A DNA stretch of 20,198 nt, from positions 1 to 20,198 of the forward strand of contig JABYQS010000506.1 of NCBI GenBank assembly GCA_022592435.1, read 5' to 3'. The notes under the pieces are model-generated. The model was not told where the DNA came from, did not search any database, and saw nothing but the letters and a program-made list of their open reading frames with translations. Source of the DNA: Cerioporus squamosus (taxonomy: Eukaryota; Basidiomycota; Agaricomycetes; Polyporales; Polyporaceae). The position numbers and the translations under genes were made by a program. Positions 7,518 through 17,187 of this stretch are shown one piece after another. How positions within the stretch are numbered: the first letter of the stretch is position 1; each line of letters begins with the position of its first letter.

Positions 7518-8285
7518 ATGATCGAGTATGCTCACATACAGTATATATGGCGCACCATTCGGTACCGGACCCGCCACCCTACCAAGATGATGCGACTGCG
7601 ACTTGGGAACCAGTCCGGCCACGCCTGCGACAATACGACGATCCCGGAGGACATCATCGACATATACGCCCGATGGTCGAAGTACGACGGAGCGTACCCC
7701 ATGACCCCAGAGGACTTCATCCGCAAGACGCACGTCTACTCGGTCACAATCCCGCCGAGCGCGCCACTTGCTATCGGGAAGCGAGTCAGGGTCCTCGCGA
7801 TGTCACCCGCACGCTATCGCTCCCCAGATGCGGAGGTGGACGTGTACGAATCATACGATGCACACGTCGTAGGGCGCATCAGGAAGGTATTGGGCTGGAA
7901 GGGGAACTTGGTCGCGCTGGAAGTCGACAACGAGTGCAGGGTGAGCGCCGTGCGCAAGGCACGATTGGAGATCCCGTACCTTCCGGGCGTGACCGTCGCT
8001 CCGCTGGAGAACCTACGGGAGGGAAAAGGGCCGAAGGAGGCGCAGATGGAGGACCTCGACCTGGACGTGAGAGCGCAACCGCCGCCACAACTCTGGGCAT
8101 GCAAGGCAGGAGAGTGCGTGCTGCGCGCTACGTCTATGCCTGGAGGTGTCATATATGACGAGTTCTGGCTGAGCGGGAGCATCTACGCTGACGAGGAAAA
8201 GAAGAGAAAGCGTAAGGCGAAGCAGCAGGAACCTGTGCGCAAGGGGAAGATGGCAGCCGTAGGATGGGCGATTGAGAAGAATTGA
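7518..8285 (+). CDS. Hypothetical basic protein
   Basis: I do not recognise the family. The frame is open from the ATG at 7518 to a TGA at 8283-8285, giving 255 residues; the ATG pair at 7587 is an alternative start just after a TATATATGG at 7541. The middle (about residues 50-165) looks folded: PEDIIDIYARWSKYDG, VRVLAMSPARY, VVGRIRKVLGWKGNLVALEV and LEIPYLPGV. This alternating hydrophobic pattern could be a beta-rich domain. The C-terminus is strongly basic (EEKKRKRKAKQQEPVRKGK), resembling a nuclear localisation signal. No membrane segment is present. The gene runs toward the F-box gene, with 181 bp between the two stops. An additional 5' exon may exist in 7215-7496. Confidence 0.55.
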   Translation: MIEYAHIQYIWRTIRYRTRHPTKMMRLRLGNQSGHACDNTTIPEDIIDIYARWSKYDGAYPMTPEDFIRKTHVYSVTIPPSAPLAIGKRVRVLAMSPARYRSPDAEVDVYESYDAHVVGRIRKVLGWKGNLVALEVDNECRVSAVRKARLEIPYLPGVTVAPLENLREGKGPKEAQMEDLDLDVRAQPPPQLWACKAGECVLRATSMPGGVIYDEFWLSGSIYADEEKKRKRKAKQQEPVRKGKMAAVGWAIEKN

Positions 8286-8466
8286 CTGGAGTCTTGAAGG
8301 AGACGACCGCGACCAATGTATCCACGTACATCCTTGGTAGCAGCTGGACTGCTATGGATACGATATTGTAAGACAGTCACTGGAAGAGGTGGGCGGTCTA
8401 CGCACCGGCGACCATCCTGCAGTGCCCTGACACCTAAGACCTGTGGACTTCAATCCCTAGATATAT

Positions 8467-10302
8467 CTAAAGGTATTTCCAGAGCTGCTCTTGCCTGCGA
8501 GCCAGCGCCATCGCAGGAACCATCCACGCAACCTCCTGCCAGCGGCCCCGCTGTCGGTGCAGATAGTCCACAGGAATACCGTCCTGTTCGAGTCCTTCCG
8601 CGTTGCCCGACCGTACAGGGCAGTAGCAATCGATCGATCTGAGAGCCGGGAACCACTGCGACAGCACAGCAGCGACCCCACCGACGTCCGCTTCCGCTAT
8701 CAACGACGGTCCAACGTTCAGCCTCATCAGTGGACAGAAGACCGGACGCATCAGGCGCGTGCCATCTCCAGAATCGTCCGCGGCCTGAGTGGGGATCGTC
8801 TCAAATATCCTGGGAGGTCTGCGTGCGAGCAGCGCGCTAACCTCCTGCGCGCGGATGTCCTCTAGGGGGATACTGAGAGTCTGGACGTTCCTGCAATGTT
8901 CCATGACTGACGCGAGTCCGGAGAGGGTAACTCGGGGGGCGGAAGACGTCACGGTATAGAACGGCCGACCAAGGTCGGCCATCCGGAGCTGTGGCCACGC
9001 GCGTACCAACTGCAGGAGGGTATCATCGTCAAGCGCTGCATAATAGCGTCCCCAGTCTATCGTTATGCATTGTAACCGGTGGAGTGAGCAAAGCGGTATG
9101 AGGACGGGGGGAGGCAGTGGTAGTGGGGACCATGTGTGGTGGGTATACTCGACCGATCCGCGGAAACGGATGACCAACGACTCGAGGACCTCTGCAGACG
9201 GGTGGCCGGCAAGGGTGGTGAAGAGCGCATGACAGTCGTCCATCTTAGCGGGCGTATTGAACTCCAGGGACACGGTGGTGAGCTGCTGTGAGCGGACCTT
9301 CGACAGCAAGGCCACAAACCACACCGTCGAGTCAACCATGATCTTCAGGGTACGAAGGGCAGGGAAGGACCCCTCAGATAGTTCAGGGACACCGGCGGGA
9401 AACTCCTCGGATTTGACCCCCAATGCGAGACTGTGCAGTTGACTGAAGCTAGCCAGGTAGGATAGAGTGCCAGGGGGTGTAGGGATGTTGTAGATGATCT
9501 GGAAAGAGACGACGGAGGATAACTTGGGCACGGCCCCCGAAAATAACTGTGAAGCACGCAACGCGGGGTCCATTGAGCGAGGAACGGTGAGGTGGAAGAC
9601 GCGTACATCGGACGTATGATGCGCGACGCCTGCGAACAAACCTGCCACCCAGCCCGCTGCCGGTTCCGCGATGGGGTCGTCTCTTGCGGGGCCCTCTTGG
9701 TCAAGGCCGTAGAAGTGATACTCCAGATGACGCAGATTATGGCTCAGGAAGATACGCATCGGTTCCACGGTAGATGTCTCGAAGTCGTACTTGATGAGCG
9801 AGCGGAGATTTGGGAGGCACCCCGGTACCAGAACGCGTTCAAGCTCGAGCCATGCAAAGGGCGAAAGCAGGAACGTGGTGCGCCGAAGGGAGCGTGAGTC
9901 AACTGCTCGCACATAATGGGCATACGTATGAAACCTCGCCAGGTCCGAAGGTGCAAGCGTACGAGTGAAGGACTGGGGAGGACGTCGATCATACAGCAGG
10001 ACAGTGAGTGTCGATATGCGAGTGTGCTCAAGTGTGCTCACCATTGTCCGTATTGTCTTCACTGCTCTCCAGAACGGCCACTCCCGAGGCTGCGGCTCAC
10101 TGACCTCCCATCTCAGCAACTCTCGAGGAAAGGTCAAAGCCGTGACCGCGAAACATGGTATCGTGTGCCATAGAGATTGAAGCGCAGCATCGGATAGCAG
10201 TCGGCAGGTTGTGGCAACATCGAATAGAACTCCCCGCGGACAATGCACACAGATGCTTTGGATGATATTGGGAGGGAGGTCTGTCAAGGCCACTGCAGCC
10301 AT
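8467..10302 (-). CDS. F-box protein with leucine-rich region
   Basis: This is an intronless 611-residue protein. The N-terminus (TDLPPNIIQSICVHCP...ATTCRLLSDAALQSLWHTI) has the F-box layout: a Leu-Pro start, a helix, a conserved Cys-Arg and a Leu-Trp near residue 45. F-box proteins dock through Skp1 to SCF ubiquitin ligases and present substrates for degradation. The rest is a series of irregular Leu-rich segments (for example LPNLRSLIKYDF, LRHLEYHFYGL, QLRMADLGRPFY, CRNVQTLSIPL, FPALRSIDCYC), as in the many Agaricomycete F-box/LRR-like proteins, which form large, fast-evolving families. The start at 10302 immediately precedes the F-box. A retroposon insertion lies 82 bp upstream. The specific substrate cannot be inferred. 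Confidence 0.85.
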   Translation of the reverse strand: MAAVALTDLPPNIIQSICVHCPRGVLFDVATTCRLLSDAALQSLWHTIPCFAVTALTFPRELLRWEVSEPQPREWPFWRAVKTIRTMVSTLEHTRISTLTVLLYDRRPPQSFTRTLAPSDLARFHTYAHYVRAVDSRSLRRTTFLLSPFAWLELERVLVPGCLPNLRSLIKYDFETSTVEPMRIFLSHNLRHLEYHFYGLDQEGPARDDPIAEPAAGWVAGLFAGVAHHTSDVRVFHLTVPRSMDPALRASQLFSGAVPKLSSVVSFQIIYNIPTPPGTLSYLASFSQLHSLALGVKSEEFPAGVPELSEGSFPALRTLKIMVDSTVWFVALLSKVRSQQLTTVSLEFNTPAKMDDCHALFTTLAGHPSAEVLESLVIRFRGSVEYTHHTWSPLPLPPPVLIPLCSLHRLQCITIDWGRYYAALDDDTLLQLVRAWPQLRMADLGRPFYTVTSSAPRVTLSGLASVMEHCRNVQTLSIPLEDIRAQEVSALLARRPPRIFETIPTQAADDSGDGTRLMRPVFCPLMRLNVGPSLIAEADVGGVAAVLSQWFPALRSIDCYCPVRSGNAEGLEQDGIPVDYLHRQRGRWQEVAWMVPAMALARRQEQLWKYL

Positions 10303-10368
10303 AGCATTAGCAAGAGAAGGGAGGAGATAAGAGATTCTGTTGTCATGTAAGTATGTACGTACTGGACG

Positions 10369-10384
10369 AAGACTACTTATCTTG
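10369..10384. repeat. Left target-site duplication of retroposon
   Basis: AAGACTACTTATCTTG here recurs exactly at 10951-10966, directly after the poly-A tail. The first two A bases of the right copy are ambiguous with the tail, so the duplication is 14-16 bp. Confidence 0.85.
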
Positions 10385-10952
10385 GTCGCCCAGGCATGGG
10401 GTTGCTCCGAAACCTGTAGGAGTCCCTGGGCCGGTGCGTGCCTTTACGTGGCGGGCGACATAAGTAACACCAAAAACTTCCCTGGCCGTGGGACCGTGCG
10501 GAGAGCGGCTGCCTCTGCACTGGGTGCGAGAAGGGGTGAGGTGTGAAACGAAACGCGCTTAAGCGGCCGAAGCATGTTATCGGCGTACCTGCCCCTGTTA
10601 AGACGGGGTGGATGATAATGAGGGTTCTCCCTCATCTTGACAATAGGGTGTGCGTGGTCCTTCGATGGCCACCTGCACTGTGGTGTTCAACCACGGAGCA
10701 GTACAACTACGACGTCATACCTTAAATGGTTCCTTGATTAGTAGTGGTGTAGCACTGAGTTGGTCCTCGACCAACCGGAGGTGGTTTAGTGGGTAGGGCG
10801 GCAGGTGACCCAAAGACCGCGAGTCCCACACTACCAGGGGATGAGGGCGTACTGCTCCACACAAGCCGCTTTGCGATTGCTTGGCTCCTCTGGTGTGCGT
10901 CAAAAGCATTTCCCATCTCTTGCCCAGCAACAAAAAAAAAAAAAAAAAAAAA
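10385..10952 (+). mobile_element. A-tailed retroposon flanked by target-site duplications
   Basis: An insert of about 566 bp ends in 21 consecutive A bases (10932-10952) and is bounded by 14-16 bp direct repeats. This is the signature of target-primed reverse transcription by a LINE. There is no coding frame, so it is a SINE, a truncated LINE end or a retrocopy of a structured RNA. The first seven bases (GTCGCCC, 10385-10391) are complementary to GGGCGAC at 10453-10459, and a competing GCCCAGG/CCTGGGC pair (10388-10394 with 10425-10431) lies inside, so the 5' end is likely structured. A segment around 10780-10840 (GGTGGTTTAGTGGGTAGGG ... GCGAGTCCCACACTACC) resembles a degenerate tRNA-like or LINE 3' end. 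It lies 82 bp upstream of the F-box start. Confidence 0.85.
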
Positions 10953-10966
10953 GACTACTTATCTTG
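10951..10966. repeat. Right target-site duplication of retroposon
   Basis: This is the second copy of AAGACTACTTATCTTG, contiguous with the A tail. After it, the sequence resumes as unrelated flank (CGTCAAGTACGC). Confidence 0.85.
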
Positions 10967-11197
10967 CGTCAAGTACGCAGCGAGATCAGCTTCAGTTATG
11001 TAAGCAGAATAACCACGCGGATTGCCTGGATGCTCAGCGCTCAGGCCTAGGCTCAGGCTGGGCCTCCAACTTGAAGCTGGAGGAGCGTTGAGCTCCCTTT
11101 CATCCCGTCCTGGGCGCGAACTTATATGATGACTCCTGCAAGACTAGTATACACGTTTGACACAACTTCTCGATATCGTACAACACTCATACTTGCT

Positions 11198-12219
11198 TTA
11201 CCGGCGCATATACTGACCAACAGTCGGGATGGCCTTGATCCCGACGAGGATGGAAGTCGCCAAGGATGTCCACCCCAAACGCATAGGCCACGGACCTGCG
11301 CCGTAGACACCAGCCTGTCCGACTGCGATGGCAACGAGGTCGTAGAGCAGAACAGATCCGAATAGCGGTGACGAACTCATGGCGCCTACCGGGAAGAGGA
11401 TGTAGGTGAGTGCCTGGACGAGGGCGGACGGAGGGGCACGGTATCGCTACAGAGAATGTCATGAGTTGGTCGAATAGTAGCACAAGCTGTGTTTCCAACT
11501 CACGAGAAATACCCCACCGTTATCAATGAAGTCGAGAACGCCGATCCCCGCGAACGTCTTCGCCACAAGATGGGTGAGGCGATGAATCATGGGACTCGTC
11601 GGAGTGAGCGGGGGCAGGGCAGCCACCGCGGCGAGTTGAGCGACAGTGTTGATGGTGACGAGAACCTGCGACGCGGTGAAGTCCTCCCGCAGCCAGAAGA
11701 AGAGCCAGCCAGCTACGTGCCTGCACGTCAGCGTTCCGACTCGCGAGACTCCTCAACAGACTGTACATACCGATGCAGATGTTGCCCAACGCATACACCG
11801 GCGCATAGTTAAGCGCGGCCTTCCAAGCACGTCCTTCGTCCTTGTCTTCTGTAGGTCGTAGCAGAGACTGTTCCTGGTTGGTGGGCGTCGGTGGCGATGG
11901 CTTCCCCGGTACCTTCGCGTAACCGTTGGGAGGGTCGTGCGTGAAGAGCTTTCGAATCCATGCGAGCTGGATGACAACTTGTCCAGAGAAGAACGCTGCG
12001 ATGAACCACGGATTGGGCGAGAAGGCGAAATGGTTCTGCATCGGCGCATACATCAGTTCTCAAACCCTCTCAAAATTGATCAGTGTATGCGCGATGACAT
12101 ACCGCTTCCGCGACGTCCTTCATATTAGGGGTAGTGATCATGCCGTAGGTCTGCACGCCGAAGTTGACGAGGAAGGAGCCGACGGTGAGCATGCGCGCGC
12201 GGGAGACCTCGTTGCCCAT
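11198..12219 (-). CDS. Fungal multi-pass membrane protein (DUF1774-like)
   Basis: Four minus-strand exons (12219-12103, 12035-11771, 11712-11504, 11446-11198) join to a 279-residue protein. The introns are 67, 58 and 57 nt with GTATGT, GTATGT and GTGAGT donors, and the second has a clear CTGAC branch. Several hydrophobic segments are visible: the MLTVGSFLVNFGVQTYGMI helix, FIAAFFSGQVVIQLAWI, YAPVYALGNICIAGWLFFWL, VLVTINTVAQLAAVAAL, ALTYILFPVG, LLYDLVAIAVGQAGVYG and SLATSILVGIKA. The order NP-FIA, then APVYALGN, then W-R--F-A-QVL--IN, then P-T, resembles fungal DUF1774 proteins as I recall them; function is unknown. The start is the first ATG after a TATATATA (about 12299-12306) and a pyrimidine-rich leader. 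An upstream exon cannot be excluded, because the frame stays open and hydrophobic before it. Confidence 0.75.
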
Positions 12220-12297
12220 GTTGGAGACGATGAAGACGACAAGCTGTGGTATGGGGAAGGTGGGAGTAGGAAGGAAGCGACGTTGCCCCTCCGTCGC

Positions 12298-12306
12298 GTA
12301 TATATA
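12298..12306 (-). promoter_or_regulatory. Putative TATA box of membrane protein gene
   Basis: The minus strand reads GTATATATA about 80 bp upstream of the proposed ATG at 12219. A CT-rich stretch typical of fungal leaders (CTTCCTTCCTACTCCCACC) follows. Confidence 0.45.
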
Positions 12307-12601
12307 CTGTAAGGCGGACAGTGATGCGAAGCATGGCAGACATCGACGCGTGATGTCATACTTGAGCAGGATCCTCCGATCGCGAGCCCTCCCCTTGCGC
12401 GCGCGATCATTAAGTCCATTTGCAGACAGACTACAAATACATACATAGACCTTGATATGACAACTAGATAGCCTGTTACGACGTATGTCAGCAACTGTGA
12501 GGTCGTGAACAATCCAACGTTACTTACTTGCCTTACATCCCGTCCCCAGCGGGTTAGCATTAGTGTTACATCGAAGTGAACAGGTATCAACATTTCAACA
12601 T

Positions 12602-13961
12602 TCACGGTGCAGTCGCACGTCGCTTCAGACCCTCTCGTACCAGCAACAGGGCAGTCACGTCCAATCCCTCCTCAGCGAGGCACTTCTCGAGTCGGTCGAG
12701 GACTGGGTCCGGAAGGTGCCCCAACGCTTTCATGCGGGCCTCGTCGCTGATCCCGACACGACGCAATGCATCTGCGAGCTCAGCCTTCAGACCCATGCCC
12801 TTCAAGAACCGCTCGACCACGTCTTCAACCTCTGGCTTGCGCTTCTTCGGAGTTTTCGGAATCTTCGGAGGAGGCACGCGAGGCACGCGGACGCCCTCCT
12901 TGCTGGACTGACAGAGCGCGCCTGCAGGAGCGTGCTGCTTGGGTTTCGAGGTGGATGACACTGGCTGCTCGTTTGCAGTTGGCTCCGGCTGCATGTAATG
13001 AGATTTGAACCCAGTGAGATGACTCCTGAAGTTGCGTAGGCTGAACCCGGGCCCGACCATGATCTCCTGTACGTTGACAAGCCGTTCAGCCAGCCGCTAA
13101 GACACAACCGTGACGACGGAGAGACTCACCCTCGGGGGATCGCACAGCAGACACCTCACACCCCATCGGCTCTGGTCGTCCGACGTACTGCAAAAGACCG
13201 CCAATTGTACCGTTGGAAAAGACCCTCTAATATCAGAAATCGCATCATCGAACCATGCCGGAATCTGCACGAGCAATCAGAGCTCGCAGCATGCAGTTGC
13301 TAAACTGGAGCACTTACTGCCAGAGGCGGCTCCTCCTGCTGAGGTGGACCATTCTTCTTTGCGGGCTCCTTGCCTTTGGAGGTCTTGCGTGCTTGCAGAA
13401 CAACCGACTCGAGCACGCCTTGATGTCTGGGTTGTTTAGTTCTCTTCTTCCGCTTGGAGCGCGAGATAGAATTGGGCTGGACCTCGGAGTCGGAGGAGAC
13501 GTATATGAACTCGCGCGTGTGTTGCGGTTCGGACGTGGCGATAGGCTCACGAGCCGGGTGCGCTATGGATGACGAGGCGGCCGCTGAGGTGGTCGGACCA
13601 GCATCTGACGATCGCAGCAAGGGAAGGAGGAGGCGCAACGACTATGTGCTGATGGACACTCACGATGAGCCTTCTTCCCTCCTAGCCGAGCTACTTTCCG
13701 AGCCGTCTGTCCCTCCTCTCCAGCCCCAAGCTCTGCCCGAGGACGCTTCCGATAGGTAGAAGGCGAGGGGCCATCGTACATGTCATCATCAGACTCCTCC
13801 TCGTCTCCTGGGACGTATGTTGAGTCGCGTTCAGCAATGCGCTGGGAAGGAACAACCGTCGATCCCGAAAGACGGCTCCCAGTCCTCTCCCTCTCCTCGT
13901 CAGAGTCGAAGATGTAATTTACGCCCAGCGCGGCTTCGTGAGTGAAGGACCGTCCCCGCAT
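12602..13961 (-). CDS. Nuclear-type protein with C2-H2-like finger
   Basis: Four minus-strand exons (13961-13664, 13583-13318, 13264-13130, 13066-12602) splice to 387 residues; introns are 80, 53 and 63 nt with GTGAGT, GTAAGT and GTGAGT donors. Residues 1-190 are acidic and basic low-complexity with a nuclear-signal-like SRSKRKKRTK and a SIM-like FIYVSSDSE. The core begins PAWFDDAISDIRGSFP and reads WGVRCLLCDPP, then GPGFSLRNFRSHLTGFKSH, giving C-x2-C-x19-H-x6-H across the third splice junction: a plausible zinc-binding finger related in layout to BED or C2H2 types. The C-terminal ~90 residues are helical (VEDVVERFLKGMGLKAELADAL ... VLDRLEKCLAEEGLDVTALLLV), perhaps a protein-interaction domain. 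DNA binding is plausible but inferred. A TATA box lies just upstream of the ATG at 13961. Confidence 0.75.
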
Positions 13962-13982
13962 CGAGTGTGATAGAATGTGCAA

Positions 13983-13991
13983 GATATATAC
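13983..13991 (-). promoter_or_regulatory. TATA box of finger-protein gene
   Basis: GTATATATC on the minus strand lies about 25 bp upstream of the ATG at 13961, with a short leader (CATTCTATCACACTCG) between. This supports the chosen start and implies a very short 5' UTR or initiation close to the ATG. Confidence 0.5.
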
Positions 13992-14732
13992 AAGATTATC
14001 GTACAACAGCCGGTTGGCCAGGAGAGGTCGAGGAGAAAAGAGCACAAGATGAATCGTGACACCGGGCGCCCTGCTTTGACGATCATAGATAGACGCGCGC
14101 GTGTAGTATGGCTCAACTTGTACCTAGGTGACCTCAGACCTACCGCGCTGCGCACTAACATACTTAGTATTTTGTAAAGATGAACTTGAAACAATGTCTA
14201 CAGAAGATGAGATTCACCTACTCCGCAGCAGAGCGAGGACACAGTGGTACTCCCTGCGGAGGCACACACCGCCGCAGCGAGGGACAAGTAAGTCTGCCTT
14301 CGTTTTCTGTCAGACTAAGAGTGACGAAAACGGGTGCCGGAGGTATATGTGGCGTAGACAGTTCAGGTCCAGAAGTCACGACAGAGTGAAGTGAGCGAAG
14401 ATCGAAGCATGAATGCATGAACCCTCGAGGATGGGCTTCATTGCAGTGGGCGCTCCGCCCCGCTGCCGTTATACTCGGCTTCGCTTGGGCTTCGCGACAT
14501 TGCATTAGTTACCACCTACGTGAGCCTCAACATGGACCGCCGCGATCTGGAGCGCAGCATCCTTCGTAACCACCACCATGGCGATCCCGATGTCGACAAA
14601 CCCCCGAGTCACCGACGTGTACGGCCGCTCATGGTTCTACAAAGTACACAACTCAAAATATTCAGTAGACAGTACATGGAGCCTTCGTGGTTCAGTCATT
14701 ATAAGCAGATCGCAGGTGACATACAGGACCAG
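13992..14732. other. Intergenic, no supported gene
   Basis: This region holds the upstream flank of the finger-protein gene and the 3' flank of the P450. ORFs on both strands are short, motif-free and inconsistent in codon use. No repeats or RNA genes were recognised. Confidence 0.45.
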
Positions 14733-17076
14733 TTAGACTGGCGTGACTTGCAGTGGCATCTGTGCCCCGACTGTCTCTTCACCCTTGACGATAGGCGTAG
14801 CGAGACCAGCCGGCAATTGCACGATCTCGGGCTTGTCCTCCGGAATCGCAAACGCGAAACGCTCGACGAGCTCCACGAGAATAGCTTGTATCTCGATCAG
14901 CCTTGCGTCGGTTCATGGTCAGTTGGATGTAGTCACTGTGTAGCGACAATCATCTGACTTACGCAAATCGCCAGCTGGTGCGCACAGTGTAAGTCAATCA
15001 CCGGAACGCCGAGAAAGATACTGAGAACACGTACCCGATACAACCTTGAAGCCCAGCTCCGAAAGTCATGAGGTTCGAAGTCACGCCGACGTACGTCTCG
15101 CCCATCTTCTCCTGCGCCAGGAAGCGGGAAGGGTTGAACTCATGAGCGTCCGGCCCCCAGATCTCCGGCAGCCTGCAGAAGAAACATCAGAGGTCTTCAG
15201 AACCAAGAGAGACTTCGGTACCACACCTGTTGTACGTCCAGATCGAAAGATACAGGTTCGTCCCACTCGGAATCGGAACTTCGTTCACCACCTCCCCGTC
15301 GACATCGGTCACAGGATACGCCAGAGGTAGCACCTCATCCCTAGTTGGCACACGGACGTACAGATAGACGATCGGGTGCAGGCGGAGGATCTCCTTGATC
15401 GTGGCCACGACGAGGGGCATGCAGTCCATGTCGTCCACAGTGAAGTCGGAGTCGCCCCGTTCAGTCATGCGCGCCCGCACGGCTTGTATCTCCTCGCGCA
15501 ACAAAGCCTGGTGCTCCGGATGCTGGGCCAGCTCGAAGAGCAGCCATGACATGCTGTTACTCGTCGTTTCGTGGCCTGAAGAGACGGTCAGTGAGAACGC
15601 ATACTGGCGGACTGTCGATAACTCACCTGCAAGGAGGAAGGTGGCCATCTGCGATATCATCTCGTCATCGCTCAGACGGTGCTTCGGGTCCTCCGCGGCG
15701 TTCGCTCGCACTGAGCGAAACACCATCAATCTGGGGCTATGCACATCGTGAAGGACAAGGCGCACCAATGATGCTCATGATGTCGCGTTTGTTGGGAGCG
15801 TTGGCTGACTCCTCCAAGACCGCCTTTGTCTTCTCCTGAGCGAGCGACCACGAGTAACTCTCGATCTTCTCCAGGGTGCGACGGAAGTGGATATGGTCTC
15901 TGGTAGGCAGGTATTTGACCAAGCGCAGGAGCCTATCGGGAAAGTAGGGCCAAAACGAGCGGAAGAGCAGCGTAGCTCGCGACGGGTAGGGAACAGATTG
16001 AGCGCTATAGCACCTTGGAGGTTAAAGCAAAGACGGCGGTCGGAGTGATAGAAGTAGACGTACAACATGTTCCTGTAGGCTTCCACGATGGGATTGATCT
16101 TGTCGTCCAGAGCTCCACAGTCGACATCGAAGGCAACTGCAAACAACGAGTTAGTGGTGCGACCTAGTCATAATCTAGGCTGGACGGTACCTTCGCCGAT
16201 CACATCGAGCGTGCACCTCGATATCCAGGTCAAGACATCCATCCGTTGACCACTCTCCGAGCCGCTTTGAATTTCTTCCGTCCACAAGCGGCCAAGCTGT
16301 TGTCCGAAGTGAGTAGTTGAACATACAGCTGACATCATCGAGGAGTTCACCTTCTCAGCCGAGCGACGGAACAGAGGAAGGAATGACCGGAGCTGTCCTG
16401 AAGTGAACGCAGGGTTCATGATCTTCCGCATGCGTGCGTGGTCGCTTCCTGGGATGGCATATGGGAAAGTACATGAGTACGGGTACCGGGGTACGAGGCG
16501 AGCGCGACGCGATTCACCGGTGACAGATAAGAGGCCGGACTCTCCATTGATTTCACGACCAACCTGGTTAGAAAGGGCGCCCTTGACAAAGTGATAGCCG
16601 GACTTGTGCAATATATATTGAAGAGCCTGAGACAGTACCGACCCAGTGCAAGTCAGCGATAGCAGATATGCATACCTCGCCTGGGATTCGGGAAGCCGTA
16701 CCTTCGGGTCTGCTACCATCAGAAAGTCTTCCTAGAGGCATCGGATGGAGCAGTATGATCAGTTGTGCACGTCGAAGAGCACAGGAGGACCAACGAACAT
16801 TGAGGCATCCCTTCATTTTCCAGACTGTCCCATACTCGCGGCACCATTGCTGCTCCAGCGAGCCGACACTACCCTGATGGTTCAACTCTTCCATATTACC
16901 TGTCGCAGACACGACGTCAGAGGGGACCGATTTGTCTATCAGAAGTACTGACCGCACAAAAAGCTGGGAGATGGCGGGCCACGGAGCTTGCGGATATATC
17001 GCCCTGTGCGGTATCGGCGAAGCGCCGTTGCAGCAACAACGCCTAGGAGAAGTAAGATGACCACGTAGCCTTCCAT
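14733..17076 (-). CDS. Cytochrome P450 monooxygenase, 13 exons
   Basis: Thirteen exons give 543 residues: 17076-16953, 16899-16799, 16731-16702, 16626-16518, 16448-16351, 16296-16191, 16136-16064, 16004-15766, 15710-15627, 15575-15227, 15172-15035, 14974-14963, 14901-14733. All 12 introns are 51-75 nt with GT/AG ends and consistent phase. An N-terminal anchor (YVVILLLLGVVAATAL) and the hinge LRGPPSPSF place it in the ER membrane. Later landmarks are the C-helix region (MRKIMNPAFTSGQLRSFLP), I-helix AGHETTS, K-helix ExxR (KEILRLHP), the PSRF meander and the heme loop FGAGLQGCIG. The thiolate Cys is present, but the usual Arg/His two residues before it is Gln. One exon is only 12 nt. It should oxidise a small hydrophobic substrate with electrons from a reductase; the substrate is unknown. 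Confidence 0.95.
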
Positions 17077-17180
17077 GTTGCTCAGCGTATCGAGAGGCGA
17101 TCGATGCGAGTCGGCGCAGGATAGTAGGTGGGCGTGGGGTAGGAGGGCCGGGTAAGAAAGTAGCCAGCGAGGACGACATC

Positions 17181-17187
17181 TTAAATA
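17181..17187 (-). promoter_or_regulatory. Putative TATA element of P450
   Basis: The minus strand reads TATTTAA about 105 bp upstream of the ATG at 17076. A CT-rich tract (CCCTCCTACCCCACGCCCACC) lies between, as is usual for fungal leaders. Confidence 0.4.

Noticed and set aside
10385..10460. HDV-like self-cleaving ribozyme at the retroposon 5' end
   Set aside because: The 5' arm pairs with a segment 61 nt away and an alternative pairing competes. I could not place the P2, P4 and catalytic C elements, so I report only the self-complementarity.
12138..12605. Minus-strand ORF of 155 codons overlapping the membrane protein gene
   Set aside because: Its 3' half reads exon 1 of the membrane protein in the wrong frame (Ser/Pro-rich shadow). 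The 5' half could hide an upstream exon, but no in-phase splice with a Met was found.
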